Source of the DNA: Kocuria coralli
GTDB lineage: Bacteria; Actinomycetota; Actinomycetes; Actinomycetales; Micrococcaceae
NCBI RefSeq assembly: GCF_008831305.1
Contig: NZ_ML708618.1
Coordinates: forward strand, 1-64,000
DNA length: 64,000 nt
Direction: 5' to 3'
The notes beneath the pieces are model-generated. The model saw only the letters and a program-made list of their open reading frames with translations, did not search any database and was not told the DNA's origin. The position numbers and the translations under genes were made by a program. This document shows positions 53,817-61,294 of the stretch, piece by piece. Position 1 is the stretch's first letter. Every line of letters begins with the position of its first letter.

Positions 53817-55472
53817 TCACAAACCGACACCGACAACCCCCGCCATCACGGGCAGAAGGAGGACGATCAAAGCGCCGCCCAGGATGTCGAAGCCGAACCC
53901 CGTGCGGATCATCCGCGCGATCGACACGCACCCGGAGCCGTAGACGATGGCGTTCTGCGGGGTGGAGATCGGGAGCATGAAGCCGAATGAGGCACCGAAG
54001 ATCGCCGCCACCGCCGGAACCACAGGGTCCACCCCGGCGGCCAAGGCCAGCGGCACCACGATGGGTACGATCACGGCGGCGGCCGCCGTATTGCTGGTGG
54101 TCTCGGAGATCAGGATCGCCAGGCCCACCGCCAGGATGGTGATCACGAACGCGCTGCTGACGCCGAACTGGGCGAAGATCCCCTGGCCGATGGTCTCGGC
54201 CAGGCCACTGGAGCCCAGGACCGCGCCGAAGATCATGCCTGCGCCGAAGAGCAGGATCGTGCCCCAGTCGATCTTGGCGGCATCCGACCACTCCAGCGTG
54301 GCTTTCCGCTGCTTCCAGTCCGTCGGCAGGATGAACAGCAGGGAGGCGCCGAGCACGGCCACGATGCCCTCGTTGAGTCGCTCGTCGACCACCTCGTAGA
54401 GGGGCGAGTCCATCCCGACAACGAAGCTGAGCAGCGACGGCAGCAGCCACAGGAAGACCGTGAGGCAGAAGGCGAACACGGTGTTCCGCTCGGCCCGGGA
54501 CATCCGGCCCTGGGCCCGCCTGCGGTCGGCGATGAATTCCGCCACGCCTTCGATCTTGCGGGTCTCCGGCCGGTTGAGCAGCAACAGCAACGTCATCAGG
54601 ACCACCAGCATGGAGGCCGAGACGGGAGCGGCCATCGCTACCCACTGGCCGAAGGAGATGGTCGTGCCCGTCGCCTCCTCCAGCAGGGCACGCCCGATCA
54701 GATTCGGGGGCGCGCCCACGGGAGTCAGCAGGCCGCCGATGCTCGCGGAATAGGCCAGCATGAGCATGAGAGCCGCACCGACCCGCAAGCGCATGGGGTC
54801 GAAGTCGCTCTTGACGATGCCCTGATCCTGCATGAGCTGGGCGATTACCGTCAGGATCCCCAGCGCGGTCGGCAGCAGCATGGCCACGGTGGCCGTGTTG
54901 GACACGAAGGCGGAGAGCACGCACGTGATGCAGCCGAACGCCAGGATGATCCGCACCACGGACTTTCCGACGCCCGGCAGTCCCAGTACGAAGAAGGCCA
55001 GCCGCTGGGCCACGCCGTGTTTGAGCATGGCCTGGGCGAGGATGAACGCTCCGATGAACGTGAAGATCGTAGGCGAGCCGAACGGCTGCAGGATCTCGTT
55101 CACCGACCCCGCGCCCGTGAGCACGAGAACGACGACGCCGATCAGCCCCGTGACCGGGATGGGCACCGTCTCGCACAGCCAGAGGACGATCACCCCGGCC
55201 AGGACCGCGGCCACTCTCTGCTGCTGAGAGTCCATACCCTGGGGCAGGAACCACACGCACAGGAAAGCCAGCGGGGCCAGCACGTACCCGGAGGTCCGGC
55301 GGATCTTCTCCACCCGCTCCTCCGCGGGGGTGAGTTTCTGCTCGGCCAGACCGCGGTAGGTCCCTCCACCCAGCAGGGCCCGCGTGACGTCCGTCCTGGG
55401 CCCCGGCGAGGAGCCGCCGCCCGGTGCGGCGGATCCTGCCGGTACGGGCTCTCTGGTGACTTCGCTGGACAT
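53817..55472 (-). CDS. DASS/SLC13-family dicarboxylate transporter
   Basis: This 551-residue protein has about 12 hydrophobic segments and the paired SNT motifs of the divalent anion:Na+ symporter family (VSNTATVAM and SETTSNTAAAAVIVPI), plus the signature GFMLPISTPQNAIVYGSG. It probably imports a C4-dicarboxylate such as tartrate, malate or succinate. The ATG follows GGAGGAGG. Its promoter shares a module with the dehydrogenase promoter, which ties it to the tartrate/malate pathway. Confidence 0.93.
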   Translation of the reverse strand: MSSEVTREPVPAGSAAPGGGSSPGPRTDVTRALLGGGTYRGLAEQKLTPAEERVEKIRRTSGYVLAPLAFLCVWFLPQGMDSQQQRVAAVLAGVIVLWLCETVPIPVTGLIGVVVLVLTGAGSVNEILQPFGSPTIFTFIGAFILAQAMLKHGVAQRLAFFVLGLPGVGKSVVRIILAFGCITCVLSAFVSNTATVAMLLPTALGILTVIAQLMQDQGIVKSDFDPMRLRVGAALMLMLAYSASIGGLLTPVGAPPNLIGRALLEEATGTTISFGQWVAMAAPVSASMLVVLMTLLLLLNRPETRKIEGVAEFIADRRRAQGRMSRAERNTVFAFCLTVFLWLLPSLLSFVVGMDSPLYEVVDERLNEGIVAVLGASLLFILPTDWKQRKATLEWSDAAKIDWGTILLFGAGMIFGAVLGSSGLAETIGQGIFAQFGVSSAFVITILAVGLAILISETTSNTAAAAVIVPIVVPLALAAGVDPVVPAVAAIFGASFGFMLPISTPQNAIVYGSGCVSIARMIRTGFGFDILGGALIVLLLPVMAGVVGVGL

Positions 55473-55526
55473 AGTGCCTCCTCCACGATGTGATGCCACT
55501 CACTGTGGCGACTGGGCTTACCATTC

Positions 55527-55570
55527 GTCCAAGACATAATCGGACTGACTCCTATAGGCAGGACCTATAG
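55527..55570 (-). promoter_or_regulatory. LysR-regulated promoter module of the DASS transporter
   Basis: The dyad CTATAGG-cagga-CCTATAG (55552-55570) is followed on the minus strand by TCCGATTATG and the -35-like TTGGAC. The distance from GCCTAT to TCTTGGAC is 25 nt, as in the module at 56479. It lies between the divergent transporter and lysR genes. Confidence 0.7.
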
Positions 55571-55588
55571 CGCGAGAGGAGAGCGGCC

Positions 55589-56482
55589 ATGGACGCCAGA
55601 CAGCTGAGGTACTTCCTGGGCGTGGTCGACCACCGCACTTTCGCCCGCGCGGCCCAGGAACTGCACATCTCCCAGCCATCCCTGTCCCAGAGCATCCGGC
55701 AGCTCGAACGCAGCCTGAGGGTCGACCTCTTCATCAGGACCGGGCGGGGCACCGAGCTCACCGAGGCCGGGCGCCAGCTGCTGGGGCCGGCCCGGCAGGT
55801 GCTGCGCGATCTGGAGACCGCCCAGGCCGCGGTGGCCTCCGCCCGCGATCTCGAACGGGGCACGGTCGATATCGTCACGATGCCGTCGGCCGGCATCGAA
55901 CCGCTGACCACCTTGATCCGCCGGTTCCGGGACCTGCACCCAGGGATGTCCATCAATGCCGCGGCGGCCTTCACCTCCGACGAGGTGGTCTCCGCGGTCT
56001 CCTCCGGCGTCAGCGAGGTGGGCCTGCTCGGCGCCTCCTCCCATCCGCCCACGGCCGATCTCCCGGTGATCCCCCTGGGTTCCCAGCCGCTGATCCTGGT
56101 CTCCCCTCCGGGGAGCGTCCTGGAGACGGCCAGCCCGGACGGGGCAACGGGACTGGACGGCCTGGAGGTGGTGATCACCCCGCGCGGTTCGATCATGCGC
56201 CAGGTGGTCGACGACTTCACGGCGGAGGGGGCCGACGTCGTCGTCGCGGCCGAGGTCGCCCACCGCACCTCGTTGCTCCCCCTGGTCCTGGCCGGCGTGG
56301 GGCACACCGTGCTGCCGAAATCCTGGGAGGAGCTGGCCAAGGCCAGCGGATGCCGGGTCACCGGGATCACCCCGCCGACGACGTTGCACATGTTCGCCGT
56401 GCACCGGGCGCAGGGACTCACACCCGGCGCCCGCGCTGTCGTCGAGCTGCTCCACGGGATGAGCCATCCGACCCATCAATAG
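55589..56482 (+). CDS. LysR-family regulator
   Basis: This 297-residue protein has the LysR HTH (MDARQLRYFLGVVDHRTFARAAQELHISQPSLSQSIRQLE, here in family form) and a two-lobed effector domain. It is divergent from the DASS transporter and precedes the decarboxylating dehydrogenase, an arrangement like dmlR-dmlA. Matching dyads before both target promoters are its likely sites. The ATG follows GAGAGGAGAG. Confidence 0.92.
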   Translation: MDARQLRYFLGVVDHRTFARAAQELHISQPSLSQSIRQLERSLRVDLFIRTGRGTELTEAGRQLLGPARQVLRDLETAQAAVASARDLERGTVDIVTMPSAGIEPLTTLIRRFRDLHPGMSINAAAAFTSDEVVSAVSSGVSEVGLLGASSHPPTADLPVIPLGSQPLILVSPPGSVLETASPDGATGLDGLEVVITPRGSIMRQVVDDFTAEGADVVVAAEVAHRTSLLPLVLAGVGHTVLPKSWEELAKASGCRVTGITPPTTLHMFAVHRAQGLTPGARAVVELLHGMSHPTHQ

Positions 56483-56520
56483 GCAAAGCCTATGGCGTCA
56501 ATCCGACTTACATCTTGGAC
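56479..56520 (+). promoter_or_regulatory. LysR-regulated promoter module of the dehydrogenase-glycerate kinase genes
   Basis: The dyad ATAGGC-aaa-GCCTAT (56479-56493) overlaps the lysR stop. It is followed by GTCAATCCGACTTACA and TTGGAC (56515-56520). Block order, sequence and spacing match the module at 55527. Confidence 0.7.
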
Positions 56521-56591
56521 TTATAACTCGGGGGCGCGGTTAACTGGCAAGGCCAACCGGCATCATGCACAGGCCATACCAGGAGGTAGCC

Positions 56592-57698
56592 ATGACTCCC
56601 CAGAACTTCACGATCGCCGCCATTCCGGGCGATGGCGTCGGCAGCGAGGTCGTCGACGCCGGCCGTACCGTCCTCGACGCCATGGCCGAGCACAACGGCG
56701 CCTACTCCTTCACCTGGGAGGAGTACGACTGGGGCAGCGACTACTACTCCCGCACCGGCCTGATGATGCCCGAGGACGGCCTGGAGCGGTTGCGTCCCGT
56801 CGATGCGATCTATTTCGGCGCGGTGGGCTGGCCCACGATTCCCGATCACATCACGCTGTGGGGGCTGCGCATCGCCATCTGCCAGGGACTGGATCAATGG
56901 GCCAACATCCGGCCCGTGAATTTCCTGCCGAACGTGCCGTCCCCGTTGCGCGATGCCGAGAAACGCGATCTCGACTGGATCGTGGTCCGCGAGAACTCCG
57001 AGGGCGAGTACTCGGGCTTCGGCGGCCGCAATTTCCACGGCAGGGAAGGCCTCGGCCAGGTGGCCACTCAGAACGCGGTCTTCACCGAGGTGGGCTGCGA
57101 GCGCATCATGCGCTACGCCTTCGACCTGGCCCGCTCACGTCCCCGCAAGAAGCTCTCCTGCGTGACCAAGTCCAACGCGCAGCAGCACGGGATGGTGCTG
57201 TGGGACGACGTGTTCAAGCGCGTGGCGGCGGAGTACCCGGACGTGGAGTCGGACTCCGTGCTGGTCGACGCCATGGCCGCGCGGTTCGTCCTGAACCCGG
57301 AGAGCCTGGATGTGGTGGTCGCCTCCAACCTGCACGCCGATATCCTCTCGGACCTGGGCAGCGCCCTGGCGGGCTCCCTGGGCCTGGCCGCCTCGGCGAA
57401 CCTGAATCCGGAGAAGCGCACGCCATCGATGTTCGAGCCGGTCCACGGCTCCGCCCCGGACATCGCCGGAAAAGGCATCAGCAACCCGGTCGGCGCCGTC
57501 GCCTCCGCCGCGCTGATGCTGGACACCTTCGGCCTGGCCGGCGAGGGCGACGCATTGCGCGCCTCGATCGCGGAGACGTGCCGCCAGGGCATCCTCACCC
57601 GCGATGTGGGCGGCACGGCCACCACCCACGAGGTCACCCAGGCCTTGATCGACAACCTGGCAGTCGCGGCCCCCGCCCCGTCCGCCCATCTGGTCTGA
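56592..57698 (+). CDS. Tartrate dehydrogenase/decarboxylase (TtuC/DmlA family)
   Basis: This 368-residue beta-decarboxylating dehydrogenase has IAAIPGDGVGSEVV, VVRENSEGEYSG, RIMRYAFDLA, VTKSNAQQHGM and HGSAPDIAGKGISNPVG. These fit the tartrate dehydrogenase/D-malate dehydrogenase branch rather than LeuB. It acts on NAD with Mn2+/Mg2+ and K+. Oxidative decarboxylation of tartrate gives D-glycerate; D-malate gives pyruvate. The glycerate kinase next door favours tartrate. A perfect AGGAGG site precedes the ATG. Confidence 0.92.
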   Translation: MTPQNFTIAAIPGDGVGSEVVDAGRTVLDAMAEHNGAYSFTWEEYDWGSDYYSRTGLMMPEDGLERLRPVDAIYFGAVGWPTIPDHITLWGLRIAICQGLDQWANIRPVNFLPNVPSPLRDAEKRDLDWIVVRENSEGEYSGFGGRNFHGREGLGQVATQNAVFTEVGCERIMRYAFDLARSRPRKKLSCVTKSNAQQHGMVLWDDVFKRVAAEYPDVESDSVLVDAMAARFVLNPESLDVVVASNLHADILSDLGSALAGSLGLAASANLNPEKRTPSMFEPVHGSAPDIAGKGISNPVGAVASAALMLDTFGLAGEGDALRASIAETCRQGILTRDVGGTATTHEVTQALIDNLAVAAPAPSAHLV

Positions 57699-57730
57699 AC
57701 ACGGCACACCCGAACCGACGGAGGTACACC

Positions 57731-58924
57731 GTGCTCCGGATTCTGATCGCCTCCGACAAGTTCAAGGGCTCAGCCACCTCTCAGGCCATAGCGCAGGCCC
57801 TGGCCCGGGGCCTGTCCTCCACCCGGGCCGGGATCGCCACCGCTGCCGTCGCCGACGGCGGTGACGGCAGCCTCGAGGTCTGCGAGTCCCTGGGATTCCG
57901 GCGGGTTCACCACGAGGTCGAGGGCCCTGACGGCGCGCCCGTTCGAGCCGCCTTCGCCGTGGACGATGCAGGTGGACGTGCCTTCATCGAGGTGGCTCAG
58001 GCCTGTGGGCTGGCGCTGCTGGATCCGTCGGCACTGGGGTCCCCGGGCTACGACGCCGCACGGGCCAGCTCCTTCGGCCTCGGCCAGCTGATCTGGGCGG
58101 CGCTGGACCAGGGCGCGGTTCGGGTCATCGTCGGGCTCGGCGGCAGCGCGACCAGCGACGCGGGAGTCGGCGCTGCCCGTGCCCTCGGGGCCCGCTTCCT
58201 CGATGCCGACGGGCTGGAGCTTGAGGTCCCGCAGGCCGGTATGGAGAGGATCAGCCGGGTGGATCTCTCCGGTCTCGATCCCCGGATCGCGGCAACGGAG
58301 TTCGTGCTCGCGGCGGACGTCACCAATCCCCTCAACGGCCCGGAGGGCGCCGTCCGCGTCTACGGGCCGCAGAAGGGTCTCCGGCAGGAGCAGCTGGAAG
58401 CCCATGACGCGCTGCTCCGGCACTGCTCGGAGCTGGTGGAGAGCGAGCTGGCGGACACCGGATGGGCAGGGGCGGGGCACGGCCTCCGGACCGGCGCGAT
58501 CGCCGGGCGCCCGGGGGCCGGCGCAGCGGGCGGACTCGGGTTCTTCGGCATGGCGATCCTGCGGGCCGGCTACCGGTCCGGCGTAGACCTGCTCATGGAG
58601 ATGGGAGACCTGCGCCACCAGATGGCACGAGCCGATGTGGTGATCACCGGCGAAGGAAGGATCGACAGCCAGACCATGACCGGCAAAGCGGCGGCGGGTG
58701 TCGCCCGGATGGCCCGGGAACTCGGCAAACCCGTGGTGGCGGTCTGCGGACGTAACGACCTGGAGGAGCACCAGGTCCGGCAACTGGGCTTCGAACGCGT
58801 CTTCGCCATGACGGAGGTGGAGCCCGACGTGTCCCGATGCATCACTGAGCCGTTCCCGATTCTCGAACGGATCGGCGCCGGCATCGGCCAGTACCTCCTG
58901 GAGCGGCAGGATCGGCTAACGTAA
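57731..58924 (+). CDS. Glycerate kinase
   Basis: This 397-residue GarK/GlxK-family kinase has IASDKFKGSATSQAIA, ADGGDGSLE, LGGSATSDAGVGAARALGA and ITGEGRIDSQTMTGKA. It phosphorylates D-glycerate to a phosphoglycerate, linking the preceding dehydrogenase to glycolysis. It starts at GTG with GGAGG upstream, 32 nt after the dehydrogenase stop, so an operon is likely. Confidence 0.94.
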   Translation: MLRILIASDKFKGSATSQAIAQALARGLSSTRAGIATAAVADGGDGSLEVCESLGFRRVHHEVEGPDGAPVRAAFAVDDAGGRAFIEVAQACGLALLDPSALGSPGYDAARASSFGLGQLIWAALDQGAVRVIVGLGGSATSDAGVGAARALGARFLDADGLELEVPQAGMERISRVDLSGLDPRIAATEFVLAADVTNPLNGPEGAVRVYGPQKGLRQEQLEAHDALLRHCSELVESELADTGWAGAGHGLRTGAIAGRPGAGAAGGLGFFGMAILRAGYRSGVDLLMEMGDLRHQMARADVVITGEGRIDSQTMTGKAAAGVARMARELGKPVVAVCGRNDLEEHQVRQLGFERVFAMTEVEPDVSRCITEPFPILERIGAGIGQYLLERQDRLT

Positions 58925-58968
58925 GGCAGCTGCTATCACATTCCGCTACCGCGTTCGGAGGGGGACAT

Positions 58969-59772
58969 ATGTCCGCTCAAGGCACCGAAGTCACCGCATA
59001 CATCACCGGCAAGGCTGCAGAACGGGCCGAACTGGTCTTCTCCGTGGCGGTCGCGGAAGGGCCCGAGCTGCTGGAGGAGGAGATCAGCTGCACGCTCGAC
59101 GGCGAACCGGTCGAGCTGTCAGAGATCCCTTCCGTTCATGGCACCCGCCTGCACAAGGCCGTGATCCAGCCCGGTGAGGTCGTTTTCAACTATCACGCCG
59201 TGGTCGGTGAGCGCGGCGACTCCGCCGTCTTCGATGCCGGCCAGGACGTCGTGTTCCGCAGGCCCTCCCGCTACTGCGAGTCCGACAAGCTGGCCGCGAT
59301 CGGAGCCGAGCTGTTCGCCGGTCTCAGCGGACAGGAACTCGTCACCGCCGTCGGCGACTGGGTGCACGAGAAACTGGCCTACGTCCCCGGCTCCTCGGGC
59401 CCCACGGACGGCGCCGTGGACACCTACTTCGCGCGCAACGGGGTCTGCCGTGACTTCGCGCATCTGGTGGTCGCCCTGCTGCGGGCCTGCCAGCTGCCCG
59501 CCCGGCTCGTGTCGGTATACGCCCCGGGATTGAGCCCCATGGATTTTCACGCCGTGGCGGAGGTCGCCGTGGACGGAGCATGGCAGATCGTGGACGGCAC
59601 CAGACTGGCTCCGCGCGAGTCCATGGTGCGCATCGCCACCGGCCGCGACGCCTCCGACACCGCGTTCCTGACCTCCATCCAGAGTGATTTCGATCTGGCT
59701 GTCATGAAGGTCACGGCCGTCCAGCTGGAGGGGCTGCCCCAGGAGGATCCGTCGGCCGCCGTGAGCATCTGA
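58969..59772 (+). CDS. Transglutaminase-like protein
   Basis: This 267-residue cytosolic protein has a C-terminal transglutaminase core with the triad Cys in NGVCRDFAHL, His in MDFHAVAEV and Asp in IVDGTRLAP. An N-terminal beta-rich domain precedes it. Bacterial members are usually proteases or amide hydrolases of unknown substrate. It follows glycerate kinase by 44 nt with GGAGGGGG before the ATG; a shared transcript is possible. Confidence 0.88.
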   Translation: MSAQGTEVTAYITGKAAERAELVFSVAVAEGPELLEEEISCTLDGEPVELSEIPSVHGTRLHKAVIQPGEVVFNYHAVVGERGDSAVFDAGQDVVFRRPSRYCESDKLAAIGAELFAGLSGQELVTAVGDWVHEKLAYVPGSSGPTDGAVDTYFARNGVCRDFAHLVVALLRACQLPARLVSVYAPGLSPMDFHAVAEVAVDGAWQIVDGTRLAPRESMVRIATGRDASDTAFLTSIQSDFDLAVMKVTAVQLEGLPQEDPSAAVSI

Positions 59773-59821
59773 GACGTCCCCGCGACGTTCCCGCCCCGGG
59801 TGCTCCCGCGAGGGCGCTCGG

Positions 59822-60175
59822 TTACAGGCGCTCTTCCAACCACTTCCGCAGCACGATCGCGTGGTTGTGCTCCTCGTCCTTGGCACCGAAGAGCAGGGTC
59901 ACCTTGGCGGACCCGCGGATCTGCTCCACGAACTCCTCGGCCGCAGGATTGTCATCGAGTTCGGCGCGGTACCGGTCGGTGAACTCCTCCCACTTCCCGG
60001 GATCGTGCCCGAACCACGTGCGCAGCTCGTTGGACGGCGCGACCTCCTTGGGATGCCCGTCCAGGTCCGCATCCTGTTTGGAGACTCCCCGCGGCCACAG
60101 GCGGTCGACCAGGATCCGCTGGCCGTCCTCTGGACTCGTTTCCTCTCGTACCCGCTTGATCGCGATCTCAGTCAT
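59822..60175 (-). CDS. DUF488-family protein
   Basis: This 117-residue protein has the DUF488 signature VDRLWPRGVSKQDADLD and FGHDPGKWEEFTDRYRAEL, and ends in VTLLFGAKDEEHNHAIVL. The function is unknown. It is convergent with the transglutaminase gene and divergent from the DUF1648 gene. Confidence 0.93.
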   Translation of the reverse strand: MTEIAIKRVREETSPEDGQRILVDRLWPRGVSKQDADLDGHPKEVAPSNELRTWFGHDPGKWEEFTDRYRAELDDNPAAEEFVEQIRGSAKVTLLFGAKDEEHNHAIVLRKWLEERL

Positions 60176-60221
60176 CCCTCCACGCTACGCCCCGCCTGGC
60201 GAACCGTCCCGGCCGCCCGCC

Positions 60222-60227
60222 TAAAAT
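60222..60227 (+). promoter_or_regulatory. -10 element TAAAAT of a probable leaderless mRNA
   Basis: TAAAAT ends 5 nt before the GTG at 60233, placing a normal transcription start at or next to the start codon. No ribosome site precedes that GTG. Confidence 0.55.
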
Positions 60228-60232
60228 AGACG

Positions 60233-61156
60233 GTGACACCGGCGATGACGACGGTTGCCGACGACGACTGGGGGTACCCCTTGACGAGCACGAGCACCCG
60301 CGCCTCCGTTGAGCTGCCCGCCCCGCGGGACCGCCCGGCGGATTCGGACGGTCTGCCCACCGGCGCCTGGCTCAAGGACCTCGAGGAGGACGGTTACCGC
60401 GGTTACACCTGGTCCGGCCGGCCGATGCTGGTGCCCCTCCTCCTGACCGTCGTCGTCATGTTGAGCACCCTGGCCCTCGCCTGGCTGTGGTGGGACCGCA
60501 TCCCGGACCAGGTGGCCTTGCACACCGGCGCCGACGGCACGGTCGACCGGTGGGGGGACAAGACGATCGGCAATGTCCTCATGGCGCCCCTGCTGGGCGG
60601 CGGCGGGATGCTGCTGGCCATGGCCGTGATCATGGCCGTGGGAGCGTTCTTCCGTCCCCGTCCTCCGGTGGGACTCGCGCAGGGTGCGCACAGCCTCGGT
60701 TCCATGGTCCGCCAATCCGCGACCATGGACATCGTCCTCCGCAGCACGGGCTGGAGCCTGCTGATCTTCTCGATCGCCATCTCGCTCCTCGAGGTGCCGC
60801 GCTGGCGCACCGGGTACGAGAACAGCTCGCCCATCTGGCTGATCGGTGTGGCCGTCCTGGCGATGTTCGTCATCCCCTACCTCCTGGGGCGGCGGGTACG
60901 GGAGATGGTCGACCGGGAACTGGACGCCCTGGGGGTTCCGGTAGGGCCCGAGACCGAACGGGAGCTGCACGCCTGGCGCTACGTCGCCGTCGTCGACGAT
61001 CCAGGAGCCGGGCTGTGGGTGCCCACCGGCACGCCCAGCACCAACTGGACCGTGAACATCGCCAGGCCGGCCGGCAAGGTCCTCGCCTTCGGCTTCCTGG
61101 CGGTCATGGCGGCCCTGGGCATGTTCCTGCTGCTCAGCCCGCTCATCTTCGGCTGA
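60233..61156 (+). CDS. DUF1648-containing membrane protein
   Basis: This 307-residue protein has five or more transmembrane helices and the DUF1648 motif DQVALHTGADGTVDRWGDKTIG. Family members resemble SdpI-type immunity or stress membrane proteins, but the function here is not known. The GTG at 60233 is chosen because a TAAAAT -10 box just upstream implies a leaderless transcript; an ATG at 60245 is an alternative. Confidence 0.82.
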   Translation: MTPAMTTVADDDWGYPLTSTSTRASVELPAPRDRPADSDGLPTGAWLKDLEEDGYRGYTWSGRPMLVPLLLTVVVMLSTLALAWLWWDRIPDQVALHTGADGTVDRWGDKTIGNVLMAPLLGGGGMLLAMAVIMAVGAFFRPRPPVGLAQGAHSLGSMVRQSATMDIVLRSTGWSLLIFSIAISLLEVPRWRTGYENSSPIWLIGVAVLAMFVIPYLLGRRVREMVDRELDALGVPVGPETERELHAWRYVAVVDDPGAGLWVPTGTPSTNWTVNIARPAGKVLAFGFLAVMAALGMFLLLSPLIFG

Positions 61157-61169
61157 CACGCCCTCTGGA

Positions 61170-61232
61170 CCGTGAACCCTCGCAGTTTTCACCCATCAGC
61201 CGGTGATGGGTGAAAACTGCGAGGGTTCACGG
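61170..61232. terminator. 29-bp perfect inverted repeat before valS
   Basis: Arms 61170-61198 and 61204-61232 are exact complements around gccgg. The GAACCCTCGC core is shared with the hairpins at 43918 and 52895. It closes the DUF1648 gene. Confidence 0.83.
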
Positions 61233-61294
61233 CATATCCGGCACGCCAGGACCACCGGAGTCGCGGGCAGGCCCGGCGTGAGAGACTGGAAGGT

